Made by a program: the position numbers and the translations under genes
Shown: piece by piece, positions 1 through 9,379 of the stretch
Layout: each line of letters starts with the position of its first letter
Numbering within the stretch: the stretch's first letter is position 1
Assembly (NCBI GenBank): GCA_018110825.1
Contig: JAGBCL010000014.1
Location: 1-64,000, forward strand
Source of the DNA: Oscillospiraceae bacterium
Lineage (GTDB): Bacteria; Bacillota; Clostridia; Oscillospirales; Ruminococcaceae
Length of the DNA stretch: 64,000 nt
Reading direction: 5' to 3'
The notes under the pieces: generated by a model
Database searches by the model: none
Told to the model about the DNA's origin: nothing
What the model saw: the letters and a program-made list of their open reading frames with translations, nothing else

Positions 1-51
1 AGCAGAGTGAATATCACCCTGGCGATAGTTGTAAAGTGCATCAATCATCAT
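1..51 (-). CDS. 5' end of an unidentified gene cut by the window edge
   Basis: An open frame on the minus strand starts at ATG 51 (a second ATG is at 48) and runs off the edge after 17 codons, giving MMIDALYNYRQGDIHSA. A purine-rich AAAGGACGG lies just upstream at about 57-65, a reasonable ribosome binding site. Too little is visible to name a product. It lies downstream of thiN on the same strand but 350 bp away, so it is probably a separate transcription unit. Confidence 0.45.
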   Translation of the reverse strand, partial: MMIDALYNYRQGDIHSA

Positions 52-403
52 AATCCGTCCTTTCGGTCATTTCAAACATCATTGTTATTTTACCGATTTT
101 AAGCTGTTTTGGATATGGTGTCCTAATTTATCACTTACAAATATTAAAAAATATGTGTTATTCGAATAATATTTATTATAACAGAGGTCTAAGCAGAATA
201 TGCTCAGACCCCTGTTTATTATATTACATTCAATTATTTATCTTTTATTTTCATGTATCAAAATCTTCGTTTTCCTTTTTTATTTTGAAGACTATTCTAA
301 AGAAACTTGAAAGAACTTTAGGACTCTTAATAACTACAATTTTCATATATAATACCTCCAAATTTAAAGTTATTATATACTATTCATATGTGAAAAAATT
401 GTG
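52..403. other. AT-rich intergenic stretch without a convincing gene
   Basis: This 350-bp region between thiN and the edge gene is very AT-rich. The open frames through it look like low-complexity translations of AT-rich DNA and overlap thiN antisense. The only structure I see is an imperfect hairpin at 184-208 (GGTCTAAGCA / TGCTCAGACC) that could end the thiN transcript. No tRNA or riboswitch was recognised. Confidence 0.5.
184..208 (-). terminator. possible hairpin terminator downstream of thiN
   Basis: A ten-base stem with one mismatch (GGTCTAAGCA and TGCTCAGACC) closes a five-base loop. The minus-strand continuation is only moderately T-rich and the hairpin lies about 200 bp beyond the thiN stop, so the call is tentative. 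Confidence 0.3.
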
Positions 404-1018
404 CTACATTTTCGAAAAGATAATCAATATTTGCCCCTCATATACATTTAAAATGCAATTATCATCTATAATTTCATTACTTACACCCAATGGAAAATTA
501 TTTGTAAGTGTATAATTGGTTAAGTTGTATTTTGTTCCAAGTGTTGTAATAACAGAAGTTTGACTATAGGAAAAGACGGAAAAATACATATTATTTATTT
601 TAGGAAAAATATATTTACCTGGATTTAATAATTGAACAAAATCATCTTCTCCTAAAAGTTTTCCTTGTCCTCCGTTATTTATAATATAAGCTAAAGTTTG
701 AATATTGGCAAATGTATGGTCAAGACGTCCGCCAATAGATGCAGCTATAGTAATATCAGTATACCCATCAGATAGTGCCTTCCTTACAGCATACATTGTA
801 TCTGTATCGTCTTTTTCTGCTGGAAGATGAATTATTTTGCAATTATCCGGAAAATCTTCGTGGAGGCTATCAAAATCACCAAGTAATAAGTCAGGCTGTA
901 TATTCATTCTTTTCAGCAAAGAATATCCATTATCAGCTGCAATTATATATGCATTATCCGGAGGAAAAATATTGAATTTATCTGAAGGGGCACCACAGAA
1001 AATCCAGCATGGTTTCAT
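404..1018 (-). CDS. thiN: Thiamine pyrophosphokinase
   Basis: The product (204 aa) should transfer pyrophosphate from ATP to thiamine to make the cofactor thiamine diphosphate, in the cytosol. The N-terminal half has the family signature ADNGYSLL and the metal-binding LLGDFDSL, followed by EKDDTDTMYA and GGRLDHTFAN, all typical of the TPK catalytic domain; the C-terminal third matches the thiamine-binding beta domain. Length is normal for bacterial ThiN. The ATG at 1018 is preceded by AGAGGT. It is the last gene of the large minus-strand cluster, 28 bp after rsgA. In many Firmicutes rpe sits between rsgA and thiN; here it is absent. Confidence 0.92.
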   Translation of the reverse strand: MKPCWIFCGAPSDKFNIFPPDNAYIIAADNGYSLLKRMNIQPDLLLGDFDSLHEDFPDNCKIIHLPAEKDDTDTMYAVRKALSDGYTDITIAASIGGRLDHTFANIQTLAYIINNGGQGKLLGEDDFVQLLNPGKYIFPKINNMYFSVFSYSQTSVITTLGTKYNLTNYTLTNNFPLGVSNEIIDDNCILNVYEGQILIIFSKM

Positions 1019-1046
1019 AATATACCTCTTTCTATGAGAAAGGTGT

Positions 1047-1946
1047 TTATTTTTTTATTTCCCATTCTTTAATAAGTTTTGCCTCGTTATACATTTCTAC
1101 ATAGCTATTGTGTCTTGAAATTGGAATTATTCCTGAATTGACAGCCTCAATAACTGCACATCCTTTTTCCTTAACATGAGCACAATCTAAAAATTTACAT
1201 TTATCTGCATACTCATTAAATTCAGGAAAACATGATGCAAGCTCGTCTTTAAAAATAATATCATATTTTTGAGTATCAAACGTTGAAAATCCAGGAGTAT
1301 CTGCAATATATCCGCCGTTATCAAGTTTATACAATTCAACATTTCTGGTTGTATGACGTCCACGTCCAAGTTTTTTACTTATTTCACCAGTTTTTATATC
1401 TGTATCTTTGAGAATGTGGTTAAGCAGTGTTGACTTACCTACACCTGTATTTCCGGTAAATGCAGTTATTTTTCCGGAAAGCATTTGATAAAGTGACAAG
1501 TACGAATTCGGATTTTCATAATCAATTTCAATAAAATCCGCTCCTGAATTAGAGTATATACCCAATAATTCTGAATTGCGTTGTAAATCAAGTTTTGTAA
1601 TTGCAATAATACTTTTTATCCCCTTATATTTAGCTATTGCAAGAAATTTATCGAGTAAGGTAAGATTAGGTGATGGTTCACATGTTGAGGTGACAAAAAC
1701 AATATAATCAAGGTTTGCAAGAGGTGGCCGTATAAGACTATTCTTTCTTGGAAGAATTTTATCAACAACACCATTATCATCTGCAATATCTGTTATAATA
1801 ACTTTATCACCAGCACATGGCGAAATATTTTGTTTTCTGAAAATTCCTCGTGCCTTGCATTCCAAAATGCCCAAAGGGGTCTCAGCGTAATAGAGACCCC
1901 CTATAGCTTTCAGAAGCATACCTTCAACTGAATTATTATTGCTCAT
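1047..1946 (-). CDS. rsgA: Ribosome small-subunit biogenesis GTPase RsgA
   Basis: This circularly permuted GTPase (299 aa) acts in late 30S subunit maturation. The order is an N-terminal OB-fold (residues about 10-75), then G4-like ITKLDL, the P-loop GNTGVGKSTLL, the switch region with GRGRHTTR, G3 DTPGF, and a C-terminal zinc motif with Cys residues in CFPEF, CKFLDC and GCAV, plus His in AHVKEKG. This G4-G1-G3 order is diagnostic of the YjeQ/RsgA family. Its ATG (1946) overlaps the stop codon of the PASTA kinase gene as TAATG, indicating translational coupling. Confidence 0.95.
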   Translation of the reverse strand: MSNNNSVEGMLLKAIGGLYYAETPLGILECKARGIFRKQNISPCAGDKVIITDIADDNGVVDKILPRKNSLIRPPLANLDYIVFVTSTCEPSPNLTLLDKFLAIAKYKGIKSIIAITKLDLQRNSELLGIYSNSGADFIEIDYENPNSYLSLYQMLSGKITAFTGNTGVGKSTLLNHILKDTDIKTGEISKKLGRGRHTTRNVELYKLDNGGYIADTPGFSTFDTQKYDIIFKDELASCFPEFNEYADKCKFLDCAHVKEKGCAVIEAVNSGIIPISRHNSYVEMYNEAKLIKEWEIKK

Positions 1947-4105
1947 TAATATCCAAAAACCTCATTCCAGAATGCTTCATCATCTTCATCAATGTATATT
2001 TCTTCAGGTACTTCATTATTATCAACATTAGTTGGTTCATCTTCTTCGGAGAAAAGATTTTTTAACAATTTCTTTTCAAAATTAACTTCAGTAACAGTTC
2101 CTTCTACAAAATCAACAGAGTACTCACCTATTGTTTCACTGTCATTTGTAGTGTTATTTACAGCTTCAAGAACTATCTTTTGCATTTCTGTTCCCTTAAT
2201 TGTAATTGAAACTGTTGATGCGTAAGCAAGATTGTCAATTGTTGTTGTTCCAATAATTGTACCATTTACATAACAATTAAAGGTAGCTTTGCCCTTTACA
2301 CCACTTGGTACACTAAATGTAATTACCTCTTCTGTTTCAGGCATAACACCAGTACTGAGAGTAAGAATAATCGTGGTATTAAGCTTAACAATATTATGCT
2401 GTCCTGATTCAGTAAGTGCAGGAATACTTTGTTCAATAACAGTTCCTTCTGGCTCGATAGAGTCAACTGTAATTGTTTGAATGGTAAACTTATCACCAAG
2501 AAGTGATTTTGCTTCATCAAATGTGTAGCCTACACACTGAGGAACTTTGATTTCCTGTTCCTCAGGACCACGGCTTACATACATTCTGATAGTTGATCCA
2601 TATGCAACTTTTTCGTTTCTTGCCGGATCTGTCATAATAACCTGATCTTTAGGAATTGTTTCATCAAATACGCTGGTAATTATTACATTAAATCCTTCAT
2701 TATCTCTGAGCATGGTCAAAGCTGTATTTGAATCAAGCTCATAAATATTAGGAATTGTAACCATACGAGGACCCTTGCTGACAACAACTTTTACTGTAGC
2801 GTTTCCAATAATATAATCTTTACCCTCGGATGGAGTCTGTTTAATTATAGCGCCTGCAGGAATATCATTTGAATATTCCTGAGTTTCAACCTCTAAATCA
2901 AAATAGTCTGCATAATATGTTTCTACTTCCTTGTAGCTATATTGAATAAGGTTTGGCATTTTTCCTATTTGTGTTTCAGTTTCATTTACGTTGATATATT
3001 TCATTATCATAATTGCAATGAATGCAACTACAATAATAATGATACCTGCTGCAATTGCAGTCAGTACAACAACAAAATATGAGGATTTAGATGGTTTATC
3101 ATCTTCTTCATAATCGTCATAATCGTCATAATCATTAACCCTGGAACGAGTATGCATTTTCTTTACATCACTGCCTTTTTCATTTCGTGCTTTTGATTCA
3201 GCAGCAGCTTTTGAAACCGCACTTGCATTGAAATACTGTGTTTTTTCAGATAAATACTTATATTCAAAAACTATGCTTGGATTTTTCTTGAATTCTTCAA
3301 TATCCTTAATCATTTCTGATGCAGACTGATAACGTTTTAAAGCTTCTTTCTGTATTGCTCTGATAACAATTTCTTCAAGACCTTCAGGAACAGCGTCGTT
3401 TACAGAACGAAGTGGTTTTGCTTCATTCTGCATATGCATTAAAGCAACTGAAACAGGGTTATCACCATCAAAAGGTTTTTCTCCGCAAAGCATTTCATAC
3501 ATCATTATACCAACAGAATAAATGTCGCTTTTTTCATCTGTTACATCGCCGCGGGCTTGTTCAGGACTTATATAATGTACACTTCCGATTGCTTTGTCAG
3601 AAATAGTTTTTCCTTCTTCTCTTGCAAAACGAGCAATACCAAAGTCCATGACTTTTATTGTGCCGTCAGAAAAAAGCATAATATTCTGAGGTTTTATATC
3701 ACGGTGTACTATTCCTCTATCATGAGCATGCTGCAATGCACGGAGTATCTGGATTATAAAATGAACACAGTCCTTCCATTTGATTACACCTTGCTGTTCC
3801 ATAAATTCTTTCAGAGTAATGCCGTCAATATATTCCATTACAATAAACTGGATTTTTTCATTGAAACCAACGTCAAAAATTTTGACGATGTTTGGATGCG
3901 AAAGAACGGCAATAGCTTTGGATTCATTTCGGAAACGTCTGACAAATTCTTCGTTATCAGCAAATTCTGTTTTGAGAATTTTTACAGCAACAGTTCTGTT
4001 TTCAAGAATATCTGTTGCTTTATAGACATCTGCCATGCCTCCGACACCAATTAGTTCGGTTATTTCATATCTTCCGTCAAGTTTTCTGCCAATGTTTTTA
4101 TCCAT
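1946..4105 (-). CDS. prkC: Membrane Ser/Thr protein kinase with PASTA repeats
   Basis: A PrkC/Stk1-type receptor kinase (719 aa). The cytosolic kinase domain (about residues 10-272) has the glycine loop GVGGMADVY, Lys42 in VAVK, HRDIKPQN with Asp136, and DFG at 154. A charged linker with a DDYDDYDDYEEDD stretch leads to one membrane helix (about 343-369). Three extracellular PASTA repeats (about 384-590), which in this family sense muropeptides, follow, then a C-terminal region of about 130 aa without a family I recognise. I chose ATG 4105 because the upstream GTG (4114) lies inside the GGAGTG ribosome binding site. The cognate PP2C phosphatase gene lies directly upstream. Confidence 0.93.
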   Translation of the reverse strand: MDKNIGRKLDGRYEITELIGVGGMADVYKATDILENRTVAVKILKTEFADNEEFVRRFRNESKAIAVLSHPNIVKIFDVGFNEKIQFIVMEYIDGITLKEFMEQQGVIKWKDCVHFIIQILRALQHAHDRGIVHRDIKPQNIMLFSDGTIKVMDFGIARFAREEGKTISDKAIGSVHYISPEQARGDVTDEKSDIYSVGIMMYEMLCGEKPFDGDNPVSVALMHMQNEAKPLRSVNDAVPEGLEEIVIRAIQKEALKRYQSASEMIKDIEEFKKNPSIVFEYKYLSEKTQYFNASAVSKAAAESKARNEKGSDVKKMHTRSRVNDYDDYDDYEEDDKPSKSSYFVVVLTAIAAGIIIIVVAFIAIMIMKYINVNETETQIGKMPNLIQYSYKEVETYYADYFDLEVETQEYSNDIPAGAIIKQTPSEGKDYIIGNATVKVVVSKGPRMVTIPNIYELDSNTALTMLRDNEGFNVIITSVFDETIPKDQVIMTDPARNEKVAYGSTIRMYVSRGPEEQEIKVPQCVGYTFDEAKSLLGDKFTIQTITVDSIEPEGTVIEQSIPALTESGQHNIVKLNTTIILTLSTGVMPETEEVITFSVPSGVKGKATFNCYVNGTIIGTTTIDNLAYASTVSITIKGTEMQKIVLEAVNNTTNDSETIGEYSVDFVEGTVTEVNFEKKLLKNLFSEEDEPTNVDNNEVPEEIYIDEDDEAFWNEVFGY

Positions 4106-4141
4106 TAAATTCACTCCTGTAAAATACGATCTATAGTAAAT

Positions 4142-4864
4142 TTATTTTATATATGCTACGGTAATATTATCGTTTCCACCGTTTTTTAAAGCAAGATTTA
4201 TTAATTCTTTCGGAATTTCATCAGGATTGTAATTCTTTACAATATTAAAAATATCTGATTCATCACAATAATTTGATAATCCATCCGTACATAATAATAC
4301 AGAACTATTTTCACTTAATTCAAATTCAAAATAATCCGGTTCTATGTTACTGGATACACCAACAGCTTTTGTAATATAATTACGCTGAGGGTGGTTTTTC
4401 AATTGTTCCTTAGTAATTTCTCCATTTTCATACATTCTCATTACAATAGTATGATCCTTAGATATTTGGCGTATCTCGTGGTTAATGATATATAGACGTG
4501 AATCTCCGACATTAATTGCATAAAGCTTATTATTTGAAATAAGAGCTACAACACATGTAGTACCCATGCCTACCATTTCATGGCTTGAAAGTGCCATGTC
4601 ATATATTACAGAATTAGCTGTTGTAACAGAAGAAATCAATAGATTTTTTATCGATTTGGTATCAAAATCAGAGCGGAAAACTTTTGTAATTCTGTCAAAA
4701 ATAATCTGTGAAGCTTTTTCACTGGCTTCACTGCCTGCATTTTGTCCACCCATACCATCACAAACAACTGCTAGTACTGTATTATCATCAATAACAGTAT
4801 TACAGACCCTGTCCTGATTTTCTTTTCTTGAAAGGCCTATATTTGTTTCAGAAGTTACTATCAT
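4142..4864 (-). CDS. prpC: PP2C-type Ser/Thr protein phosphatase (PrpC/Stp)
   Basis: This metal-dependent PPM-family phosphatase (240 aa) should reverse phosphorylation by the neighbouring PASTA kinase. Family motifs are visible in order: the N-terminal SRKENQDR, VCDGMGG with the metal-binding Asp, GMGTTCV, VGDSRLY, SKDHT, ITKAVG, LLCTDGLSN and NGGNDNITV. The open frame extends upstream to 4933 into rlmN, but ATG 4864 gives the usual MIVTSETN-like start and is preceded by GGAGTG at about 4870-4875, so I use it. The gap to rlmN is 16 bp. Confidence 0.93.
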   Translation of the reverse strand: MIVTSETNIGLSRKENQDRVCNTVIDDNTVLAVVCDGMGGQNAGSEASEKASQIIFDRITKVFRSDFDTKSIKNLLISSVTTANSVIYDMALSSHEMVGMGTTCVVALISNNKLYAINVGDSRLYIINHEIRQISKDHTIVMRMYENGEITKEQLKNHPQRNYITKAVGVSSNIEPDYFEFELSENSSVLLCTDGLSNYCDESDIFNIVKNYNPDEIPKELINLALKNGGNDNITVAYIK

Positions 4865-4880
4865 TTTCTCACTCCTTTTT

Positions 4881-5906
4881 TCAGAGTTCGTATTCTCTTC
4901 GTAATTGACCACATGCCGCATCAATATCAGCACCGAGGGTTCTTCTTATTGTTGCATTTAATCCGCCTTTAATTAAAATTGACTGAAAAGATAAAAGTGC
5001 GTTTTTGTCTGAACGATAATTACGTTCTTTTATCTCATTTACCGGAATTAGATTAATATGACAATTTAGTTTTTTTAAAAGTTTTATAAGGCGTGTAGCA
5101 TCTTCATGAGTATCATTGACACCATGAATTACTGCGTATTCAAATGAAATACGTCTTCCCGTTTTTTCAATATAATCCTTGCATGCTTGTAACAGTTCTG
5201 CAATATTATGTCTTTTATTTACAGGCATTATTTCATTTCTTTTTTCATCTGTTGTTGCATGAAGTGAAATGGAAAGGGTTAATCCAAATTTATATTCTGC
5301 CAGTTCATATATCTTATCGACTAAACCGCAGGTTGATAATGAAACATGCCTCAAACTCAGATTTTTACCGATTTCAAAAGAAAGAATTTTTAAAAATTTA
5401 ATTACATTATCAAAATTATCTAATGGTTCACCTATACCCATGAGAACAATACTATCAATATGTTTGCCACTGTTTTTTTCAGCTTCATAAACTTGTAGAA
5501 GCATTTCTGAAACAGTAAGATGTCTTTTAAAACCAGCAATAGTTGAGGCACAAAAATTGCATCCCATTTTGCATCCTACCTGAGTAGATATACAGAGACT
5601 ATTTCCATGCTTATATTCCATCATAACTGATTCTATATGGTTTCCATCTGACAATTCATAAAGATATTTTACAGTATTATCTATGGATGATTCAAGTGTT
5701 CTAACAACATTTATACGATTTATACAATAAATTTCACTTAATTTTGTGCGTAAAGCAGATGAAAGATTACTCATATCTTCAAAATTATGAATTCTTTTTG
5801 TATGTAACCATTCATAAATCTGTTTTCCTCTGAATTTTTTTTCACCGATATTCTCAAGATCAGAACATAATTCATTTAATTCCAAAGATAAAATATCTTT
5901 TTTCAA
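4881..5906 (-). CDS. rlmN: Dual-specificity 23S rRNA/tRNA adenine C2-methyltransferase RlmN
   Basis: This radical-SAM enzyme (341 aa) makes m2A2503 in 23S rRNA and m2A37 in some tRNAs. The cluster-binding CKMGCNFC (CX3CX2C), the preceding CISTQVG, GIGEPLDN and the C-terminal Cys in AACGQL (the methylated cysteine of the family) are all present. The start is a TTG at 5906 giving MKKDILSLEL. No in-frame ATG lies nearby: the ATG at 5911 is out of frame and hits a stop two codons on. AAAGG lies upstream. The gene follows rsmB by 5 bp, as in the usual Firmicutes cluster. Confidence 0.94.
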   Translation of the reverse strand: MKKDILSLELNELCSDLENIGEKKFRGKQIYEWLHTKRIHNFEDMSNLSSALRTKLSEIYCINRINVVRTLESSIDNTVKYLYELSDGNHIESVMMEYKHGNSLCISTQVGCKMGCNFCASTIAGFKRHLTVSEMLLQVYEAEKNSGKHIDSIVLMGIGEPLDNFDNVIKFLKILSFEIGKNLSLRHVSLSTCGLVDKIYELAEYKFGLTLSISLHATTDEKRNEIMPVNKRHNIAELLQACKDYIEKTGRRISFEYAVIHGVNDTHEDATRLIKLLKKLNCHINLIPVNEIKERNYRSDKNALLSFQSILIKGGLNATIRRTLGADIDAACGQLRREYEL

Positions 5907-5911
5907 AACAT

Positions 5912-7228
5912 TTAGTCAACCTTTCTTATTTTGCTGATAAAAAATCCTTCGCATCCAAAATGCATAGGAAAAATTGTAGCTTTATAGCCTTCTGAAATCT
6001 TATATTCTTGTAATATATCAACAGGTTCAAAATTTCTGTTTTCACGAAGAAATTTGTCAATTACCATATCATTTTCTTCCTTATTTATAGTACATGTAGA
6101 ATAAACAAGTTCTCCGCCTTTTTTCAGATATTGAGCTGCTGTAGACAATATTTCATATTGAATTTGAGGTAAATTATTTATTTTTTTTACATCAATATAC
6201 TTTATTTCAGGTTTTGAACGAATAACTCCTAACCCTGAACAAGGAACATCACATAATATTTTATCAGCTAAAGGAAAATCAGAATTGTAGTTTTTAGCAT
6301 CATTTTTTATGGCTTCAATTATGTTTATACCGAGTTGTTCAGCACCAATTTTTATTAAATTTACACGTTTTTCATGTAAATCTCCAGCAATAATTTTGCC
6401 TTGATTTTTCATCAGTTCTGCAACTGTAAATGTTTTTCCTCCTGGTGCAGCACAGAGGTCAATAACTGTTTCTCCAGGTTTTGGATTGAGTACTTTACAG
6501 CAGAGTTGTGACGATAAATCCTGAACATGAAAATATCCTTTGGTAAATTGATTGTAATCTGCAACATTTCCTGGTTTATCTAATAAAATGCAGTTATCCG
6601 TAACAGATGATTTTTCTGCTTGTATCCCAATTTTATTAAATTCTGTTATTAAATCATCAGAGGTGATTTTTAAATTATTGACACGAATAAATGTATTGTG
6701 TTTGTCAAGAGATGCTTTCAAAAAATTTTCTGCAATTTCATATGAATAGTCAAGACATATCTTTTTTACAATTTCTAAGTTACACGAATATTCAATACTT
6801 AATCGTTCTATTTTATTATCAGGATAATTTATTTCTTTTTTGTCCCTGATAAAATTACGCAATACAGCATTAACAAAGCCAGAGGCACTCCCCTTCTTTA
6901 CTTGTTTTGTTAGATTAACAGTTTCGTTGACAGCTGCATTATCAGGAATTGTATCCATATATTTTAATTGATATAATCCAATTTTTAAAATATTAATTAC
7001 ATCGGAATCTAACTTGTGTAAAGGTTTTGAACTGTACGATGAGATTATATATTCCAATGTTATTTTTCGTTCAATTATTCCGTAAAATAAATGAGATATG
7101 AATTTTTTATCGCTTTTTGAAAAATATGAGGAATTTAAAGTTGAATCAAGTAAAAGGTTAGAATAAGCGCCCTTATCCATTTTATTTAGCAATTCAACAA
7201 CTGTAAAGCGTGGTGACTTAACACTCAT
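5912..7228 (-). CDS. rsmB: 16S rRNA (cytosine967-C5)-methyltransferase RsmB
   Basis: The product (438 aa) methylates C967 of 16S rRNA using SAM. The N-terminal 140 residues form the NusB-like RNA-binding domain (YGIIERKITLEYII, VNAVLRNF). The C-terminal methyltransferase domain shows DLCAAPGGKT, DVPCSGLGV with the motif IV Cys, and STCTINKEEN with the catalytic motif VI Cys. Length matches the family. Its start lies 3 bp after the zinc protease stop, with AGAAGG ahead of the ATG. Confidence 0.95.
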   Translation of the reverse strand: MSVKSPRFTVVELLNKMDKGAYSNLLLDSTLNSSYFSKSDKKFISHLFYGIIERKITLEYIISSYSSKPLHKLDSDVINILKIGLYQLKYMDTIPDNAAVNETVNLTKQVKKGSASGFVNAVLRNFIRDKKEINYPDNKIERLSIEYSCNLEIVKKICLDYSYEIAENFLKASLDKHNTFIRVNNLKITSDDLITEFNKIGIQAEKSSVTDNCILLDKPGNVADYNQFTKGYFHVQDLSSQLCCKVLNPKPGETVIDLCAAPGGKTFTVAELMKNQGKIIAGDLHEKRVNLIKIGAEQLGINIIEAIKNDAKNYNSDFPLADKILCDVPCSGLGVIRSKPEIKYIDVKKINNLPQIQYEILSTAAQYLKKGGELVYSTCTINKEENDMVIDKFLRENRNFEPVDILQEYKISEGYKATIFPMHFGCEGFFISKIRKVD

Positions 7229-7231
7229 ATG

Positions 7232-7918
7232 TTACCTTCTTCTTCCTCTATTTGCAAGTAAAATTAATCTTAGTAAGCTCATAAGCGATGAAAACATAGC
7301 TGCTACATAAGTCATTGCTGCTGCTGTAAGCACCTTTTTGGCCATTTTAATTTCACCCTTATATAGAATTACATTATCATCGAGAGTTTTTAAAGCTCTA
7401 CTGCTGGCATTAAATTCAACAGGAAGTGTTACTGCCTGAAATAAAACGACACCTGTATATAGAAAAATTCCTACTGGAATTAACCATTCAAGAGCACTAA
7501 AAAGCATTCCCAATAAAACTAAAGGTACAGCAAGATTTGAACCAATTTGTGTAATTGGTATAATTGCTTGTCGTATTTTTATAGGACTATAGCCTTGTGC
7601 ATGTTGAATAGCATGTCCAACTTCATGTGCTGCAACACCTATTGCTGCAACAGATGTACTGTTATATACAGTATCAGAAAGTCGTATTACATTGGCTGAC
7701 GGATCATAATGGTCGGTAAGATTTCCACTAACATATTCTATTTGAACATTATGGAGTCCATTTTCGTCTAATATACGTCGAGCTATTTCCTTAGCAGTAT
7801 ATCCATGTTCATTTTTTTCTTTACTATATTTATTAAATGTTGATTTTACCATTAGCTGTGCAATTAAAGCAAAAATAATGGCTGGTAAAACAACTATATA
7901 AGTTGGATCAAACAACAT
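7232..7918 (-). CDS. YugP-type membrane zinc metallopeptidase
   Basis: A 228-aa membrane protein of the neutral zinc metallopeptidase family 2. An N-terminal membrane helix (about 3-24) precedes a globular part with the zinc motif HEVGH (AAHEVGHAIQHAQGY). Three to four further hydrophobic segments follow (about 120-165 and 195-220), and the C-terminus is basic (NRGRRR). Substrates of this family are unknown. The gene lies between fmt and rsmB, with gaps of 18 and 3 bp, a common position in Clostridia. The start ATG 7918 has GGAG upstream. Confidence 0.88.
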   Translation of the reverse strand: MLFDPTYIVVLPAIIFALIAQLMVKSTFNKYSKEKNEHGYTAKEIARRILDENGLHNVQIEYVSGNLTDHYDPSANVIRLSDTVYNSTSVAAIGVAAHEVGHAIQHAQGYSPIKIRQAIIPITQIGSNLAVPLVLLGMLFSALEWLIPVGIFLYTGVVLFQAVTLPVEFNASSRALKTLDDNVILYKGEIKMAKKVLTAAAMTYVAAMFSSLMSLLRLILLANRGRRR

Positions 7919-7936
7919 AATTGGTAATTCTCCTAT

Positions 7937-8872
7937 TTATTTTAATATTGTTCCGCTTTCAATTGATTTTCCACGAAGATAGTCAGCTGTACTCATTCGT
8001 TTGCTACCTTCTGCTTGTACTTCGATAAATTTTATGCATTTGCCATCACCACAAACAACTGTAAAGTCTTCTGTGTTTACAACAGTTCCCGGTGCTGCAG
8101 AAACAATATAATCTGTACAAATTGATTTATATACCTTAAGTCTTTTACCATTAAGCATAGTTACTGCACCTGGAAATGTTGACAAACCTCGTATATGATT
8201 ATGAATCTCAAGTGCTGATTTGTTGAAATCAATGACACACATATCTTTTGTAATCATTGGAGCATAACATGATAAAGAATCATCTTGTTGTTTTGGTGTA
8301 AGTGAATTTTCCTTTACAGCTTTTATTGTTTCCAAAAGCACTTCTGAACCAAGTATTGACAATCTATCATGTAATTCAGAAGCAGTTTCGTTTTCACCAA
8401 TTTCAATGGAACTGCTTAAAAGCATATCACCAGTGTCCAAACCTTCAGCCATAAGCATTGTTGTTACACCGGTATTTTTTTCGCCGTTAAGAACACTCCA
8501 CTGAATAGGTCCAGCTCCTCTGTATTTAGGAAGTAACGACGCATGAACATTAATGCAATACTTTGGTAAATCGAGTATTGTCTTTGGAAGTATTTTTCCA
8601 TATGCAACTACAATTATCAAATCAGGAGAAAGTTCATTTAATACGTTTATAGTTGTTTCAGCATCATCACCGCTTTTCAAACTAACAGGTTGATAAACAG
8701 GAATGTTATATTGTAAAGCGAGTTCTTTTACAGGTGGTGGAGTAAGTTTGTAACCTCTTCCTTTGGGTTTATCGGGCTGAGTAAATACAGCTTGAACATT
8801 TTCACCGGTTTCTATCAGTGCTCTTAAGCATGGTACAGCAAAGTCAGGAGTTCCCATAAAAACGATATTCAT
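7937..8872 (-). CDS. fmt: Methionyl-tRNA formyltransferase
   Basis: This enzyme (311 aa) formylates initiator Met-tRNA with 10-formyl-THF. The N-terminal Rossmann domain opens with IVFMGTPDFAVPCL. The catalytic segment has NVHASLLPKYRGAGPIQW and VTTMLMAEGLDTGDML, with the conserved Asn, His and Asp. The C-terminal OB-like domain (from about 205) carries IRGLSTFPGA. It precedes def in transcription order reversed (def then fmt, 18 bp apart), coupling formylation and deformylation. A GAAAGG motif precedes the ATG. Confidence 0.96.
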   Translation of the reverse strand: MNIVFMGTPDFAVPCLRALIETGENVQAVFTQPDKPKGRGYKLTPPPVKELALQYNIPVYQPVSLKSGDDAETTINVLNELSPDLIIVVAYGKILPKTILDLPKYCINVHASLLPKYRGAGPIQWSVLNGEKNTGVTTMLMAEGLDTGDMLLSSSIEIGENETASELHDRLSILGSEVLLETIKAVKENSLTPKQQDDSLSCYAPMITKDMCVIDFNKSALEIHNHIRGLSTFPGAVTMLNGKRLKVYKSICTDYIVSAAPGTVVNTEDFTVVCGDGKCIKFIEVQAEGSKRMSTADYLRGKSIESGTILK

Positions 8873-8890
8873 TGTAGGTGATTCCTTTCT

Positions 8891-9358
8891 TTAATCTTTA
8901 AGTTCATTAGGGTCGACCATTTCATCTGCTATGTCGATAAAAAGTTTACCATCAAGATGATCGAGTTCATGGCAAACAGCTCTTGCAAAAAATTCTTTAA
9001 GTTTAAGCTGACAATGTTTACCGGAACGATTCTGAAACTTTACAATAATTTCATTTGGACGTACAACATATCCCCATTCATTTGGACATGAAAGGCATCC
9101 TTCTACATCACGTTGTGTACCTTTGGATTTTATGATTTCCGGATTAATTAATTCAAGTAATCCTTCACCAACATCAACAACAGCTATACGGCGCAAAACC
9201 CCAACTTGTGGTCCTGCAAGACCAACACCATTAGCTTTGTACATAGTTTCTGCCATATCATCAAGAAGTATACCGAGTTTTTCATCGAAGTTCTCTATTG
9301 GTTTACATTTTTTTCTGAGAATATCATCATTTTTTATTACGATTTTACGTAAAGCCAT
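8891..9358 (-). CDS. def: Peptide deformylase
   Basis: This metalloenzyme (155 aa) removes the N-formyl group from nascent proteins. All three family motifs are present: GVGLAGPQVG, EGCLSCPN (metal-binding Cys) and HELDHLDG (two metal-binding His and the catalytic Glu). Length is typical of the compact type I enzyme. It lies 21 bp after priA and 18 bp before fmt. The ribosome binding site is AAAGGG. Confidence 0.96.
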   Translation of the reverse strand: MALRKIVIKNDDILRKKCKPIENFDEKLGILLDDMAETMYKANGVGLAGPQVGVLRRIAVVDVGEGLLELINPEIIKSKGTQRDVEGCLSCPNEWGYVVRPNEIIVKFQNRSGKHCQLKLKEFFARAVCHELDHLDGKLFIDIADEMVDPNELKD

Positions 9359-9379
9359 ATTAATTCAGCCCTTTCATTG

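Noticed and set aside
153-515. A plus-strand frame of 120 codons at the left end
   Set aside because: It overlaps thiN antisense, is composed of AT-rich low-complexity translation, and has no ribosome binding site or family motif.
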